From positions 1-22,995 of the forward strand of contig JADKCZ010000017.1 of assembly GCA_016718565.1 (NCBI GenBank): DNA of 22,995 nt, read 5' to 3'. The notes under the pieces were generated by a model that was given only the letters and a program-made list of their open reading frames with translations, ran no database searches and was not told the origin of the DNA. Both the position numbers and the translations under genes were made by a program. Every line of letters begins with the position of its first letter. The first letter of the stretch is position 1. The stretch is from Anaeromyxobacter sp. Its GTDB lineage: Bacteria; Myxococcota; Myxococcia; Myxococcales; Anaeromyxobacteraceae. This document shows positions 6,527 to 13,086 of the stretch, one piece after another.

Positions 6527-6695
6527 GGGCGCGCAGCTCGGCCTCCTGGCGGTTCCAGCGACGGACGCTCACCAGCACGGCGACCGGCTCGCCGTCGCGC
6601 TCCAGCCGGAACGCCTCGTCGTTGAGGTGCGCCCGGTTCACCAGCTCGCCCAGCTTGCGGCGGGCGGCCATCATGCGGACTCGGTGGATACCCAT
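6471..6695 (-). CDS. Phd/YefM-like antitoxin-type DNA-binding protein, no toxin partner seen
   Basis: This 74-aa protein starts at ATG 6695 with GGGGAAAGGG upstream. Residues about 8-52 match the Phd/YefM core: a first helix with ARRKLGELVNRA, a short basic stretch, then FRLERDGEPVAVLVSVRRWN, which is the typical strand-turn-strand followed by the helix start. The tail is acidic and Pro-rich. Phd-family proteins bind their own promoter as dimers and neutralise a toxin. No Doc- or RelE-like toxin lies beside it. It may be a phage regulator built on the Phd fold or a decoy antitoxin against a host toxin. Its 3' end overlaps the HTH gene by 56 bases in antisense, which could couple the two genes inversely. 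Confidence 0.7.
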   Translation of the reverse strand: MGIHRVRMMAARRKLGELVNRAHLNDEAFRLERDGEPVAVLVSVRRWNRQEAELRALKPSGDAPAGEDAEPVPF

Positions 6696-6748
6696 TTTGC
6701 TGCCCTTTCCCCGCGTGCATGACCAGTATCACCATGTCACCCCATCCG

Positions 6749-6781
6749 TGCGCGCGCATTTGCGCGCGGGCTCGCGCGCAT
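6749..6781. promoter_or_regulatory. iterated GCGCGC operator-like blocks upstream of Phd-like gene
   Basis: Three GCGCGC-containing blocks lie at about 6749-6758 (TGCGCGCGCA, a perfect 10-bp palindrome), 6761-6767 and 6772-6780. Centres are spaced about 11 bases, one helical turn, and AT-containing joints sit between or after them (ATTT, TAAAA). The blocks lie about 55-85 bases upstream of the Phd-like start, a suitable place for autoregulation. Cooperative dimers on helically phased sites is how Phd proteins work in general. Binding here is inference. Confidence 0.4.
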
Positions 6782-6857
6782 AAAACCCCCCCGGCGGCCT
6801 CCTGGGCGGCCCGTGGCGAGGCCGGCGGCGCCTCCCTGGCCTCTCGGCCCCCCCAGA

Positions 6858-6893
6858 ACGAAAGAGCCCCCCGGGCACGATGCCAGGGGGGCT
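6858..6893 (-). terminator. intrinsic terminator of the early operon
   Basis: Read on the minus strand, AGCCCCCC (6893-6886) pairs with GGGGGGCT (6872-6865), with an inner GGC/GCC pairing and a short loop. A T-containing run (CTTTCGTT) follows down to about 6858. It lies about 65 bases after the recombinase stop codon and before the regulatory gap of the Phd-like gene, as expected for the end of the leftward early transcript. Confidence 0.7.
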
Positions 6894-6958
6894 GAGACTC
6901 GCGGGCGGGCGGGGTGGGGCGCGGGGGCGGAACCCGCCGCGCCCGTCCCGAAAGTCTC

Positions 6959-7636
6959 CTAACTGGACGGGGGGGGCTCGGAGGCCCCTTTCCGCCGGGA
7001 AGCGGGGCGCCGCTCGGCGGGGGGTTTCTGGGACGGGGCAGACGTCTGGTCGCTCGCGTTCACCTGGGCGGCCACCCGGCCGACGGTCGAGCGGGGGACC
7101 TTCATGGCGACGGCGATAGCCCGGACGGCCTCGCCGGCTCGTACCCGGGCGGCCACCTCGATGAGCTGCCCCGCGTCGAGGCGGGCGGGGCGGCCCCACC
7201 TCCCGCCGGCCGCCTCGACGCGCACCCGGGCGGCGGCCAGCCGCTCGTTGAGGCGCCGCCGCTCTTGCTGGGCGGCCCATGCCATCACAGCCACGATGAC
7301 TTCCGCGGCCGGGCCGGCGAGGTCGAATGGGTCGGCCACGGTCACCAGCTCGGCGCCGCCCTGGCGCAGCTCGGCCACTAGGGCGAACGTGTCTAGGATG
7401 CCGGTGCGGGTGAGCCGGTCGAGCGCGTACACGTAGAGGCGCCCCACCCGCCCGGCCGCCACATCCGCCCGGAGGCGGCGCAGCTCCGGGCGGGCCATGG
7501 TGCCGCCGCTGACCTTCTCGGAGTAGACGGCGGCGATGGTGTCGCCCCGGGCGGCGGCGGCCCGCTCGACGGCGTGGCGCTGGGTCGCCACGTCTTGCTG
7601 GTCGGAGCTGACCCGGAGGTAAGCGGCGGCGTTCAC
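6959..7636 (-). CDS. resolvase/invertase-type serine recombinase
   Basis: The protein has 225 residues from GTG 7636, coupled by a 4-base overlap. The catalytic domain is complete: YLRVSSDQQ (6-14) with Arg8 and candidate nucleophile Ser10, the EKVSGGTMARPEL segment (40-52), and the LDRLTR motif (72-77). An E-helix follows (AQQERRRLNERLAAA), then a C-terminal GRP...HTH (about 148-190) as in Hin/Gin/Tn3 resolvases. A 35-residue basic, Ser/Pro-rich tail is extra. At this length it is not a large serine integrase. It may integrate the element with a small enzyme, resolve multimers, or invert a segment. It is the last gene of the early operon and is followed by a terminator. The family call is secure; its substrate is unknown. 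Confidence 0.92.
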   Translation of the reverse strand: MNAAAYLRVSSDQQDVATQRHAVERAAAARGDTIAAVYSEKVSGGTMARPELRRLRADVAAGRVGRLYVYALDRLTRTGILDTFALVAELRQGGAELVTVADPFDLAGPAAEVIVAVMAWAAQQERRRLNERLAAARVRVEAAGGRWGRPARLDAGQLIEVAARVRAGEAVRAIAVAMKVPRSTVGRVAAQVNASDQTSAPSQKPPAERRPASRRKGASEPPPSS

Positions 7637-7770
7637 GGCGCCGCCCGCGCTCGGAAGGCCACGACTAGGGCGGCGAGGCCCCGGAGGGCGGTGGCGGTCC
7701 CGAGGCCGGCGGCCAGGGTCCAGACCACGAACCAGACCGGGGCGGCGGCGAATGCGTCCCAGACGTTCAC
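7633..7770 (-). CDS. 45-aa single-helix membrane protein
   Basis: GTG 7770 overlaps the upstream stop by four bases, and the TGA overlaps the recombinase start, so the gene is coupled on both sides. It encodes a short N-terminus (VNVWDAF), a hydrophobic helix at about residues 9-30 that may extend to about 38, and the basic end FRARAAP. It is too short for family assignment. Its reality rests on the perfect four-base overlaps at both ends and the clear membrane pattern. Confidence 0.55.
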   Translation of the reverse strand: MNVWDAFAAAPVWFVVWTLAAGLGTATALRGLAALVVAFRARAAP

Positions 7771-7952
7771 GGGCGCACCTCGCGCACGGCGTCTGCGTAG
7801 CTCAGGGCCGCCAGAGCCAAGGTCGCTAGGCGGCGCTCCAGCTCGGCGCGGCCGAACCGGATTGGCTCGCCTTCCGCGGTCGCCAGGTTCAAGGCGGCCA
7901 GGCGCATCGTGTCCAGGCGTCGGGCGCTTTCCGTGAAGAGGGCGCCGCTCAT
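7767..7952 (-). CDS. 61-aa helical early protein
   Basis: ATG 7952 overlaps the preceding stop (ATGA), and its stop overlaps the next GTG. The protein is helical and amphipathic with regularly spaced Leu/Ala and Arg/Glu (ARRLDTMRLAALNLATAEGE, then ELERRLATLALAALSYADAV). There is no Cys pair or membrane helix. It could be a small dimerising regulator or accessory factor. No family is recognised. Confidence 0.6.
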   Translation of the reverse strand: MSGALFTESARRLDTMRLAALNLATAEGEPIRFGRAELERRLATLALAALSYADAVREVRP

Positions 7953-8221
7953 GGGTTGCACCCGGCGGCCAGCTCCAGCGCCCGCACGGCGAACCGCCGG
8001 ACCCTGGTGCGCCACGTCGGCGCGCCACACCAGGGGTTACAGCGGGGGCAGTTGAGCGGGTGCCCGCTGCCGTGCGGTGGCTCCGGGGCGGGCGGCGGGC
8101 GCCAGAAGTGCAGCCGGTTCGCCCGGCGCCAGCGCCAGCGCACTAGCGCCATGAATGGCGCCCGGGGGCCGACGGCCAGGAGGTAGCCGAGGAGCACGGC
8201 GGCCAGGAGGTCCCGCGTCAC
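7949..8221 (-). CDS. 90-aa protein with N-terminal membrane helix and Cys motif
   Basis: GTG 8221 overlaps the upstream stop (GTGA). Residues about 5-28 are hydrophobic (LLAAVLLGYLLAVGPRAPFM). The strongly basic stretch RWRWRRANR is next, then a Pro-rich part, the CPRCNPWCG motif (about 58-66) that may bind zinc, and a basic C-terminus. The combination suggests a membrane-attached small zinc-binding protein of the early module. No family is recognised. Confidence 0.6.
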   Translation of the reverse strand: MTRDLLAAVLLGYLLAVGPRAPFMALVRWRWRRANRLHFWRPPPAPEPPHGSGHPLNCPRCNPWCGAPTWRTRVRRFAVRALELAAGCNP

Positions 8222-8478
8222 GGCGTCACCTGGCGATACTCATGCGAGCCAGCGTAGGCGCGCACCTCCACCACGATGCACGGCCCGCCGTCCTGGCCCT
8301 GGCGCACCTCGTGAAGCCTCGCCCCGTACCGCCAGCCGGCCACCTGGCGCAGCTTGTCGGCCAGGTGCCACTTGCCGTCGCGCAGGAGGTCGCGCAGCGC
8401 GGCGCACCTCCCCGGCATCGAGCGGGCGAACAGGGGTAGGTCGGTGTGGCTGCTCTGCGGTCCCTGGCCGCCGCTCAT
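8218..8478 (-). CDS. small winged-helix-like early protein
   Basis: This 86-aa protein starts at ATG 8478 and is coupled on both sides. Residues about 24-62 look like a winged helix: RCAALRDLLRDGKWHLADKL, then VAGWRYGARLHEVR, where the GWRYGARLHELR-type recognition helix is common in small phage and bacterial wHTH proteins. The wing GGPCIVVEV...YRQV follows. It probably binds DNA, as a replication accessory factor or an early transcription regulator. The fold suggestion is fairly strong; the role is inferred from its place in the early operon. Confidence 0.7.
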   Translation of the reverse strand: MSGGQGPQSSHTDLPLFARSMPGRCAALRDLLRDGKWHLADKLRQVAGWRYGARLHEVRQGQDGGPCIVVEVRAYAGSHEYRQVTP

Positions 8479-8741
8479 GGCCGCACCATGGGGCGCAGCG
8501 GGGATGCGAACCGGCGACCGCAGCGGCGGCAGACGACCAGGGCGAACCCCTCGCCCGTCGGCGCCCGGCCGGCGAGGCCCGTCTGCCAGAGCTGGTGCGG
8601 GACGACGAGGCAGGCCAGCCGGCGCCACCACGTCGAGGCGGCCTGTACCCTCGCTACCTCCCGGGTCAGGCGGTGGGCGGCGAGGAGCCGCTGCGCCTCC
8701 GTCACGTGCGGGCGGACGGTGAACCCCTGGTCCCGCCTCAT
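8475..8741 (-). CDS. 88-aa early protein with CxxC motif
   Basis: ATG 8741 overlaps the stop of the first early gene (ATGA) and its own stop overlaps the next ATG. The N-terminal half is helical and basic. A hydrophobic part around WWRRLACLVVPHQLW follows, then one CRRCGRRF knuckle (71-78). Two cysteines alone give half a zinc site, so metal binding would need a dimer or His ligands. No known family is recognised. Confidence 0.6.
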   Translation of the reverse strand: MRRDQGFTVRPHVTEAQRLLAAHRLTREVARVQAASTWWRRLACLVVPHQLWQTGLAGRAPTGEGFALVVCRRCGRRFASPLRPMVRP

Positions 8742-9109
8742 TGCAGCACCAGCGAGGCGGCCAGACCCTCGACGCGGGCGGCGGCGTCTTCCCACCCGAC
8801 GGCGAGGTCACCCCGGTTTGCGTTCCAGGCGGCGACGGCCTGCCGGCGCAGGGCGGCCACGATGCGGGCGACGGCCCAACCGTCTACCTCGCCGCACGCG
8901 CAGCCCTCGTCGTGGCAGCCGCCCGAGAGGGTGATCGGCGAGCGGATGGCGGCGAGCGGGGCGGCGAAGTCGTGGCAGGAGCACTCGGCCAGGCCGCACC
9001 CGCCCTCGTCGTGGAGGCCCACCAAGTGACCGCACCCGGCACGGGCGCAGCGGGTGTCGCGGGGGAGGCGGGAAGCGGGGCCAGTCTGAGTCTTCCCATG
9101 GGGAGCCAT
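8738..9109 (-). CDS. Cys/His-rich (zinc-binding) first gene of the early operon
   Basis: This 123-aa protein starts at ATG 9109. Residues 21-49 carry a dense Cys/His pattern (CARAGCGHLVGLHDEGGCGL, then AECSCHDF) of the CGHxxxxHxxGGCxxxxCxC type common in small actinophage and bacterial proteins. A second group, GGCHDEGCACG, lies near residue 64-74. The C-terminal half is a helical pair with conserved-looking Trp (GWAVARIVAALRRQAV, NANRGDLAVGW). It heads a seven-gene coupled cluster and begins six bases after a large inverted repeat, so that repeat lies in its leader. Zinc binding is likely; function is unknown. Confidence 0.68.
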   Translation of the reverse strand: MAPHGKTQTGPASRLPRDTRCARAGCGHLVGLHDEGGCGLAECSCHDFAAPLAAIRSPITLSGGCHDEGCACGEVDGWAVARIVAALRRQAVAAWNANRGDLAVGWEDAAARVEGLAASLVLQ

Positions 9110-9114
9110 TCCGG

Positions 9115-9157
9115 ACAGCCCGGCGAAACACCGTCAAGCGGTGGGTCGCCGGGCTGT
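9115..9157. repeat. compound inverted repeat at the provirus edge
   Basis: The outer arms 9115-9126 and 9146-9157 pair perfectly over 12 bp (ACAGCCCGGCGA with TCGCCGGGCTGT). The inner arms 9129-9133 and 9139-9143 (CACCG/CGGTG) pair around TCAAG. The whole element is nearly a full hairpin. It lies between the first viral gene and the disrupted host-side frame. It may be a terminator of the leftward host transcript, a 5' leader structure for the early operon, or the recombination site at the element's end. No long T-run follows on either strand. Confidence 0.6.
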
Positions 9158-9160
9158 TCT

Positions 9161-9600
9161 CTTGCCAGACCCTGGTGCTCCCACCAGAGCGAGGGGACGT
9201 GCCGGAGGCGCAGACTGGCGGTGCCGCGCTTCCCGCCTGGGGCGTCCTCGCGCCACTCGACGAAGCCGATGAGGGCCTGAAGGAGCTCGCAGACTTGCTC
9301 CTGTCTCCCGTTCCGCTCCGCACGCTCCAGCACACCGCGGGTGTCACGGAGCCAGTCCTGGACCTCCTGGGAGCCGAGGTTCTTGCCCCGCAGCTGCTCC
9401 CGGACGGGCGACAGGGAGAGATCCCGGAACCGGGGAGCACCCGGGAGCTCCTGAGGCTCCAGCCAGGTGACCGGAGCACGCAGTCACGGGCCGTGCCCCC
9501 GGCGAGGCCGAAGGCCTGCTCGAGGGGCCGCCAGGGGAGACTCCGACCAGGCCGGGAGCCAGTCGAGCAGGCTGCTCGAGAAGCCCACCCCGCCCGTCAC
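9161..9600 (-). pseudogene. disrupted reading frame beside the provirus, unknown family
   Basis: Minus-strand coding signal (high GC at third codon position) begins at GTG 9600, overlapping the lipoprotein stop by four bases (GTGA). It reads VTGGVGFSSSLLDWLPAW, then appears to shift frame near 9540 (PLEQAFGLAGGTARDCVLR) and again near 9470 (APVTWLEPQELPGAP), then continues cleanly to about 9165 with a helical stretch RGVLERAERNGRQEQVCELL. Without the shifts an in-frame TGA occurs near 9487. The signal fades at the compound inverted repeat. I do not recognise a family. It may be a host gene interrupted by the element, a sequencing error, or two short genes. Confidence 0.35.
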
Positions 9601-12440
9601 CTCGGGACGCTGCGCGAGATTCCGTACACGTCCCCGATCCCCTGGAACCACTCCTGGGTCACTGCCAGCCCAACGCCGGCGCTGGAGAACGCGATGTTCG
9701 ACGACATGGTCTTCACGAGCGCATCCGTTCCTGGCACCTCGCTCCAGGTGAGGCCGCCGTCCGTGGTCCGAACGAGCCCGCACGTCCTGACGACGGTTCC
9801 CCCTCCATACTTGAGCCGGCAGAACGCGGCGACGCCCGTCGTGGCGTCGGCGAAGCTCGGCCTCCCGAGCGAATCTGAAAGCGGCGTCGGCCCGCCGTTT
9901 GCGGCGATCTTCGTCCACGTGATGCCTTGATCGGTGCTGCGGAGGAAGCCGCCGGCAGACCCGATCATGAACGTCTTCCCGCCGACGAAGCCCACCCCCC
10001 CGATGACCTCTCGGAGCGTGACGTACTTCGTGTCCTGCGCGACTCTGGCAGACAGCCACGAGTCGCCACCGTCGAACGAGTGCCACAGGGCGTTGGAGCC
10101 GTTCGACCCAACGACCACGCCGTGGCCGTCGGTATCGAAGTTGTTCATGATGAACCCCGCGCCACCACCCGCGTTGCCTTCCCGCCACGTCCGCCCCCCG
10201 TCGGCGCTGCGCAGCGTCGCGCCATAAAAGTCGTTAGCCAGGATGGTATCCGGTGCCACGTACCGCATCGAATAGCAACCGATGGTGTCGACTCCGGTGA
10301 CCACCCAGGTGGCGCCTGCGTCCGCCGTGGTCAGGAGGAACCCACCACCGCTGGCCACTCCATGGAGCGCGTCACCAAAGGCGACCCTAGAGAGTGACGA
10401 GACCCCGCTCGGCAGTGCGACCGGGGACCACGACAGGCCGGCGTCCGTCGAGCGAATGGTAGGAGTACCGGTTGCGACCGCCACGGTCTCGCCAGCAAAC
10501 GCGACCTCGAACAGCACTGCCCCGGCCGTCGTGGGGATCCCCACCGGCGCCCACGTGAGGCCAGCGCCGTCGAGGTTGCGAACGGTGGGCACCGCAGGCC
10601 CCAGCTCGAAGGGGAAGACCCCCGACAGCGTCGAGAACGGCACGTCGACGAAGTAGGCGTGGAAGTTCGAGCGCGCGGTATAGGCGTCCACGACCTCGCC
10701 GGGACCGGTGGCCATCCACGCCAGGGCGAACTCCAGCTGTCCGGCCTGCGCTGGCATGCTGGCGATCAGCTCCGCCCCGGTGGGCGTGTCCTGGCTCAGT
10801 CGATAGATGCGGACCTCGCTGAGGTTGTAGCCCACGCCAGGAAACGCCACGTTCGCAGGGTCGAGCGCGACCGTGAAGTTCAACGTGTCCCCGGCCTTGA
10901 AGCTGGCCCGATCGACCTTGACGGCCCGGGACTGCGGCGAGCGCGCCAGCGGCGCCTCGATCTTGGCCGTCAGGTCCACCGCCTTGCCGCTCAGGAAGAA
11001 GTGCTCGATGGCGCTCTCGATGGTCGCCCCCGGGCTGGCCGCGAGCTTGAACCTCAGCTCGTACTCGCTGTTGTAGATGCCGTCGATGGCCACCTCGTAC
11101 GGCGAGCCCGTCTTGAGCTCGAACTCGGGGCCGGCCTCCAGCTTGATGAGGTTCCAGCTGGCCAGGGCGGTGGTCCCCACGTTGCCGAAGCTGAGGTCCA
11201 GCCCGGACCCCAGGCCGAAGAACAGCGCCGCCTTGGCGCGGATGCCCGCGTCGGTGGGGAAGGTGACGGTGCGCGTGAGGTCGTGGGTCACGTCGAACGT
11301 CTTGAAGCCCTCGATCGCGTCGCTGCCTTCGGGCATGCGCAGCCCGAGCTTGAGCGTGGCCGTCAGCGTGCCCTCCACGCCGAAGGTGAACGCGGCCACG
11401 CTCACCGCGCCGGCCAGCTGCGAGGTGAACCGCAGCGGGAGGCTGGGGGCAGCCACGATGGAACCCAGGCCGGCCACGGGCAGCGTCAGCCGGCCGAAGT
11501 CGAGGTCGCAGGTGATGGCCCCGGCGACCGCGGCGCCGAGCCGGAAGACCGCCTTGGCCTTGGCCTGCACCGTCCCCTCGGCCATGACCTCGCTCGCCAC
11601 GCGCCGGCCGTCCACGATCTTGTCGACGATGGAGAACCCGACCTGCGGGGGTGTCAGCGTCGCCTCGAACTCGCCCGTCATCGGCGCCAGGTCGGCCTCG
11701 CTCCTGCAGGCGAAGGCGCCCAGCGGCTTGACGCTGTTCACGATCCCGCGAACGGCGCCAACCCGCTGGGTCGAGCCCGGCGCCTGGCGCTGCCACTGGA
11801 CCTGCTGCGGGCTGAACCGAAGGTCGATCGAGAGATCCTGCACCAGCGCGGTGGTCGGCAGAAGCTCCAGGTCGACCTCGGTGTCTCCGCCGGCAGGCCT
11901 GACGCCCAGCACGCGGCCGGCCAGCGCCGTCGAGCCCGTGCCGACCAGCAGCGCACCCGTGGAGATGGGCGGCGCGCCCCTCAGGGCGAAGCGGATCTGG
12001 TCCGAGGCGGGCGTGCTCGAGGACAGTCGAACGGGGGCCGTGGCGATCTGGTCGTCCGGGATGGGCGTCACGCCGTCCTTCAGGCGAACCACCAGGGCCG
12101 TGACGGGCGGCGCCTCGATCTCGCCGACGCGCACCGCGATCAACGCCGAGCCGGTCGCCCCCAGGGCGCTCACGACGCCACCGCCCGAGACCGCCACCTC
12201 GGCGGCGCGAGATGAGGCGAAGACCGGGGCGAGGCCAAGGATCTCCACCCCGCGGGCGTCGAAGCCGCGCACCTTCAGGGCCATCGTCTCGCTCGCGCTC
12301 CTCAGCACCACCGCCGCAGGGGTGACCTCGAGCCGCGCCACTGGCCCCGGTCCAGAGGCGGGGGTTCCCCCGTTGCCGCAACCGGTCAGCCAAGCCGCGA
12401 AGACCAGGACCCACGGCGCACGAAGGTAGCCCATCGGCAT
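9597..12440 (-). CDS. large secreted lipoprotein with Big-like domain and six Asp-box repeats
   Basis: The protein has 947 residues from ATG 12440, with GGGAG 7 bases upstream. An alternative ATG 12434 is two codons later with GGAG. The start is MGYLRAPWVLVFAAWLTGCG, a signal peptide with lipobox LTGC, so the protein is lipid-anchored. A Big2-like Ig domain follows (about 35-125, VARLEVTPAAVVL... start), then a long beta-rich middle part (about 130-620) without recognised family. The C-terminal about 290 residues are Ycf48/sialidase-like repeats with six Asp boxes (SxDxGxxW type) at about 664, 705, 745, 788, 835 and 892, spaced 40-57 residues. That number fits a beta-propeller. Such proteins are common and surface-exposed in myxobacteria. 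No enzyme site is evident. The intact frame shows good sequence quality here. Confidence 0.85.
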   Translation of the reverse strand: MPMGYLRAPWVLVFAAWLTGCGNGGTPASGPGPVARLEVTPAAVVLRSASETMALKVRGFDARGVEILGLAPVFASSRAAEVAVSGGGVVSALGATGSALIAVRVGEIEAPPVTALVVRLKDGVTPIPDDQIATAPVRLSSSTPASDQIRFALRGAPPISTGALLVGTGSTALAGRVLGVRPAGGDTEVDLELLPTTALVQDLSIDLRFSPQQVQWQRQAPGSTQRVGAVRGIVNSVKPLGAFACRSEADLAPMTGEFEATLTPPQVGFSIVDKIVDGRRVASEVMAEGTVQAKAKAVFRLGAAVAGAITCDLDFGRLTLPVAGLGSIVAAPSLPLRFTSQLAGAVSVAAFTFGVEGTLTATLKLGLRMPEGSDAIEGFKTFDVTHDLTRTVTFPTDAGIRAKAALFFGLGSGLDLSFGNVGTTALASWNLIKLEAGPEFELKTGSPYEVAIDGIYNSEYELRFKLAASPGATIESAIEHFFLSGKAVDLTAKIEAPLARSPQSRAVKVDRASFKAGDTLNFTVALDPANVAFPGVGYNLSEVRIYRLSQDTPTGAELIASMPAQAGQLEFALAWMATGPGEVVDAYTARSNFHAYFVDVPFSTLSGVFPFELGPAVPTVRNLDGAGLTWAPVGIPTTAGAVLFEVAFAGETVAVATGTPTIRSTDAGLSWSPVALPSGVSSLSRVAFGDALHGVASGGGFLLTTADAGATWVVTGVDTIGCYSMRYVAPDTILANDFYGATLRSADGGRTWREGNAGGGAGFIMNNFDTDGHGVVVGSNGSNALWHSFDGGDSWLSARVAQDTKYVTLREVIGGVGFVGGKTFMIGSAGGFLRSTDQGITWTKIAANGGPTPLSDSLGRPSFADATTGVAAFCRLKYGGGTVVRTCGLVRTTDGGLTWSEVPGTDALVKTMSSNIAFSSAGVGLAVTQEWFQGIGDVYGISRSVPR

Positions 12441-12718
12441 CTCCAGTCTCCCGGCTGGAGCCAGAGGGGCCCCGGCGCTCTCGCGAGCCCGTGGCTTCTC
12501 ACCCTTCCGTCGGCCTCGAAAGGTCCACTCCGCGAATAGTGGGTGGACCACTTCGGGAGCCGGGGCGAGGGGCCGGACCAGCGGAGCCCGGGCCTGACCC
12601 ACGCGGTGAGGTCCGTTCTCCGCCCGTGCAGGGAAGTCGAAGGGTCGCGGGGGCAGCGCACGGCCCCCTCGCGCTGGTGCCCGGCACGGCCTCCGCGCGC
12701 CGGCGATGCCGCGCCCGG

Positions 12719-12928
12719 TCAGCCCCCGCGAACGGCGCTCGGGCCGCCGAGCAGGCGCGCCGGCAGGCGCAGCACGGCCTGGAGGAGCCCGAGCACGCCG
12801 TCCACGGCCAGCCCAAGGAGGCGGAAGGGGAGCAGCAGGAGCCACACCACCGGGTGGAGCACGAGCGCGAACAGCGCGAGCGGCCAGCAGACCACCAGCA
12901 GGAGCAGCCAGAGCAGGAACGTCGCCAT
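12719..12928 (-). CDS. 69-aa very hydrophobic membrane protein
   Basis: ATG 12928 follows GGAGGCAGAGGC. Two membrane helices are evident: about residues 4-26 (FLLWLLLLVVCWPLALFALV) and 27-57, broken by HPVVW and PFRLLG. The end is basic and Gly-rich. Small proteins with this LLxxxPFRLxGxAVDG pattern are widespread hypothetical inner-membrane proteins in Proteobacteria and Myxococcota. No function is known to me. The 278 bases between it and the lipoprotein start hold no gene I can support, though they could contain the lipoprotein promoter. Confidence 0.7.
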   Translation of the reverse strand: MATFLLWLLLLVVCWPLALFALVLHPVVWLLLLPFRLLGLAVDGVLGLLQAVLRLPARLLGGPSAVRGG

Positions 12929-13086
12929 GCCTCTGCCTCCGGCGCGAGCAGCGGCCTCTGTCACCCGACCGGCGTCAAGTCCGGGTCGCAGGATCGCCAC
13001 CCGGGACAGGCGTGCGTGCGGCTTTCCGCCACCCGCCGCTCCCCGACTCCAAGGGCCAGTGGAACCGCGGTGACTGGAGCGCCCGC

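Noticed and set aside
6749..6781. CRISPR or iteron origin
   Set aside because: Only three short GC blocks with no spacers and no initiator gene next to them; operator-like use is simpler.
1..9109. A defective tailed prophage
   Set aside because: No terminase, portal, head-tail or tail genes; the ATPase is too short for a large terminase and many small membrane proteins are present instead.
1..9109. A filamentous (Inoviridae-like) prophage with a Zot ATPase
   Set aside because: No short signal-peptide major coat gene, no pIII-like adsorption gene and no pIV secretin; a transglycosylase and a 371-aa beta-rich protein do not fit.
9175..9930. 251-codon plus-strand open frame across the provirus edge and lipoprotein end
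   Set aside because: It is antisense to the lipoprotein and to the better-supported minus-strand signal; composition is that of a shadow frame.
10659..12215. 518-codon plus-strand frame opposite the lipoprotein
   Set aside because: Arg/Gly/His/Asp-rich antisense shadow produced by high GC at the third codon position of the real gene.
10387..12414. 675-codon minus-strand frame inside the lipoprotein gene
   Set aside because: Arg/Gly-rich shadow in the +1 frame; the overlapping 947-aa frame has a lipobox, Ig-like domain and Asp boxes.
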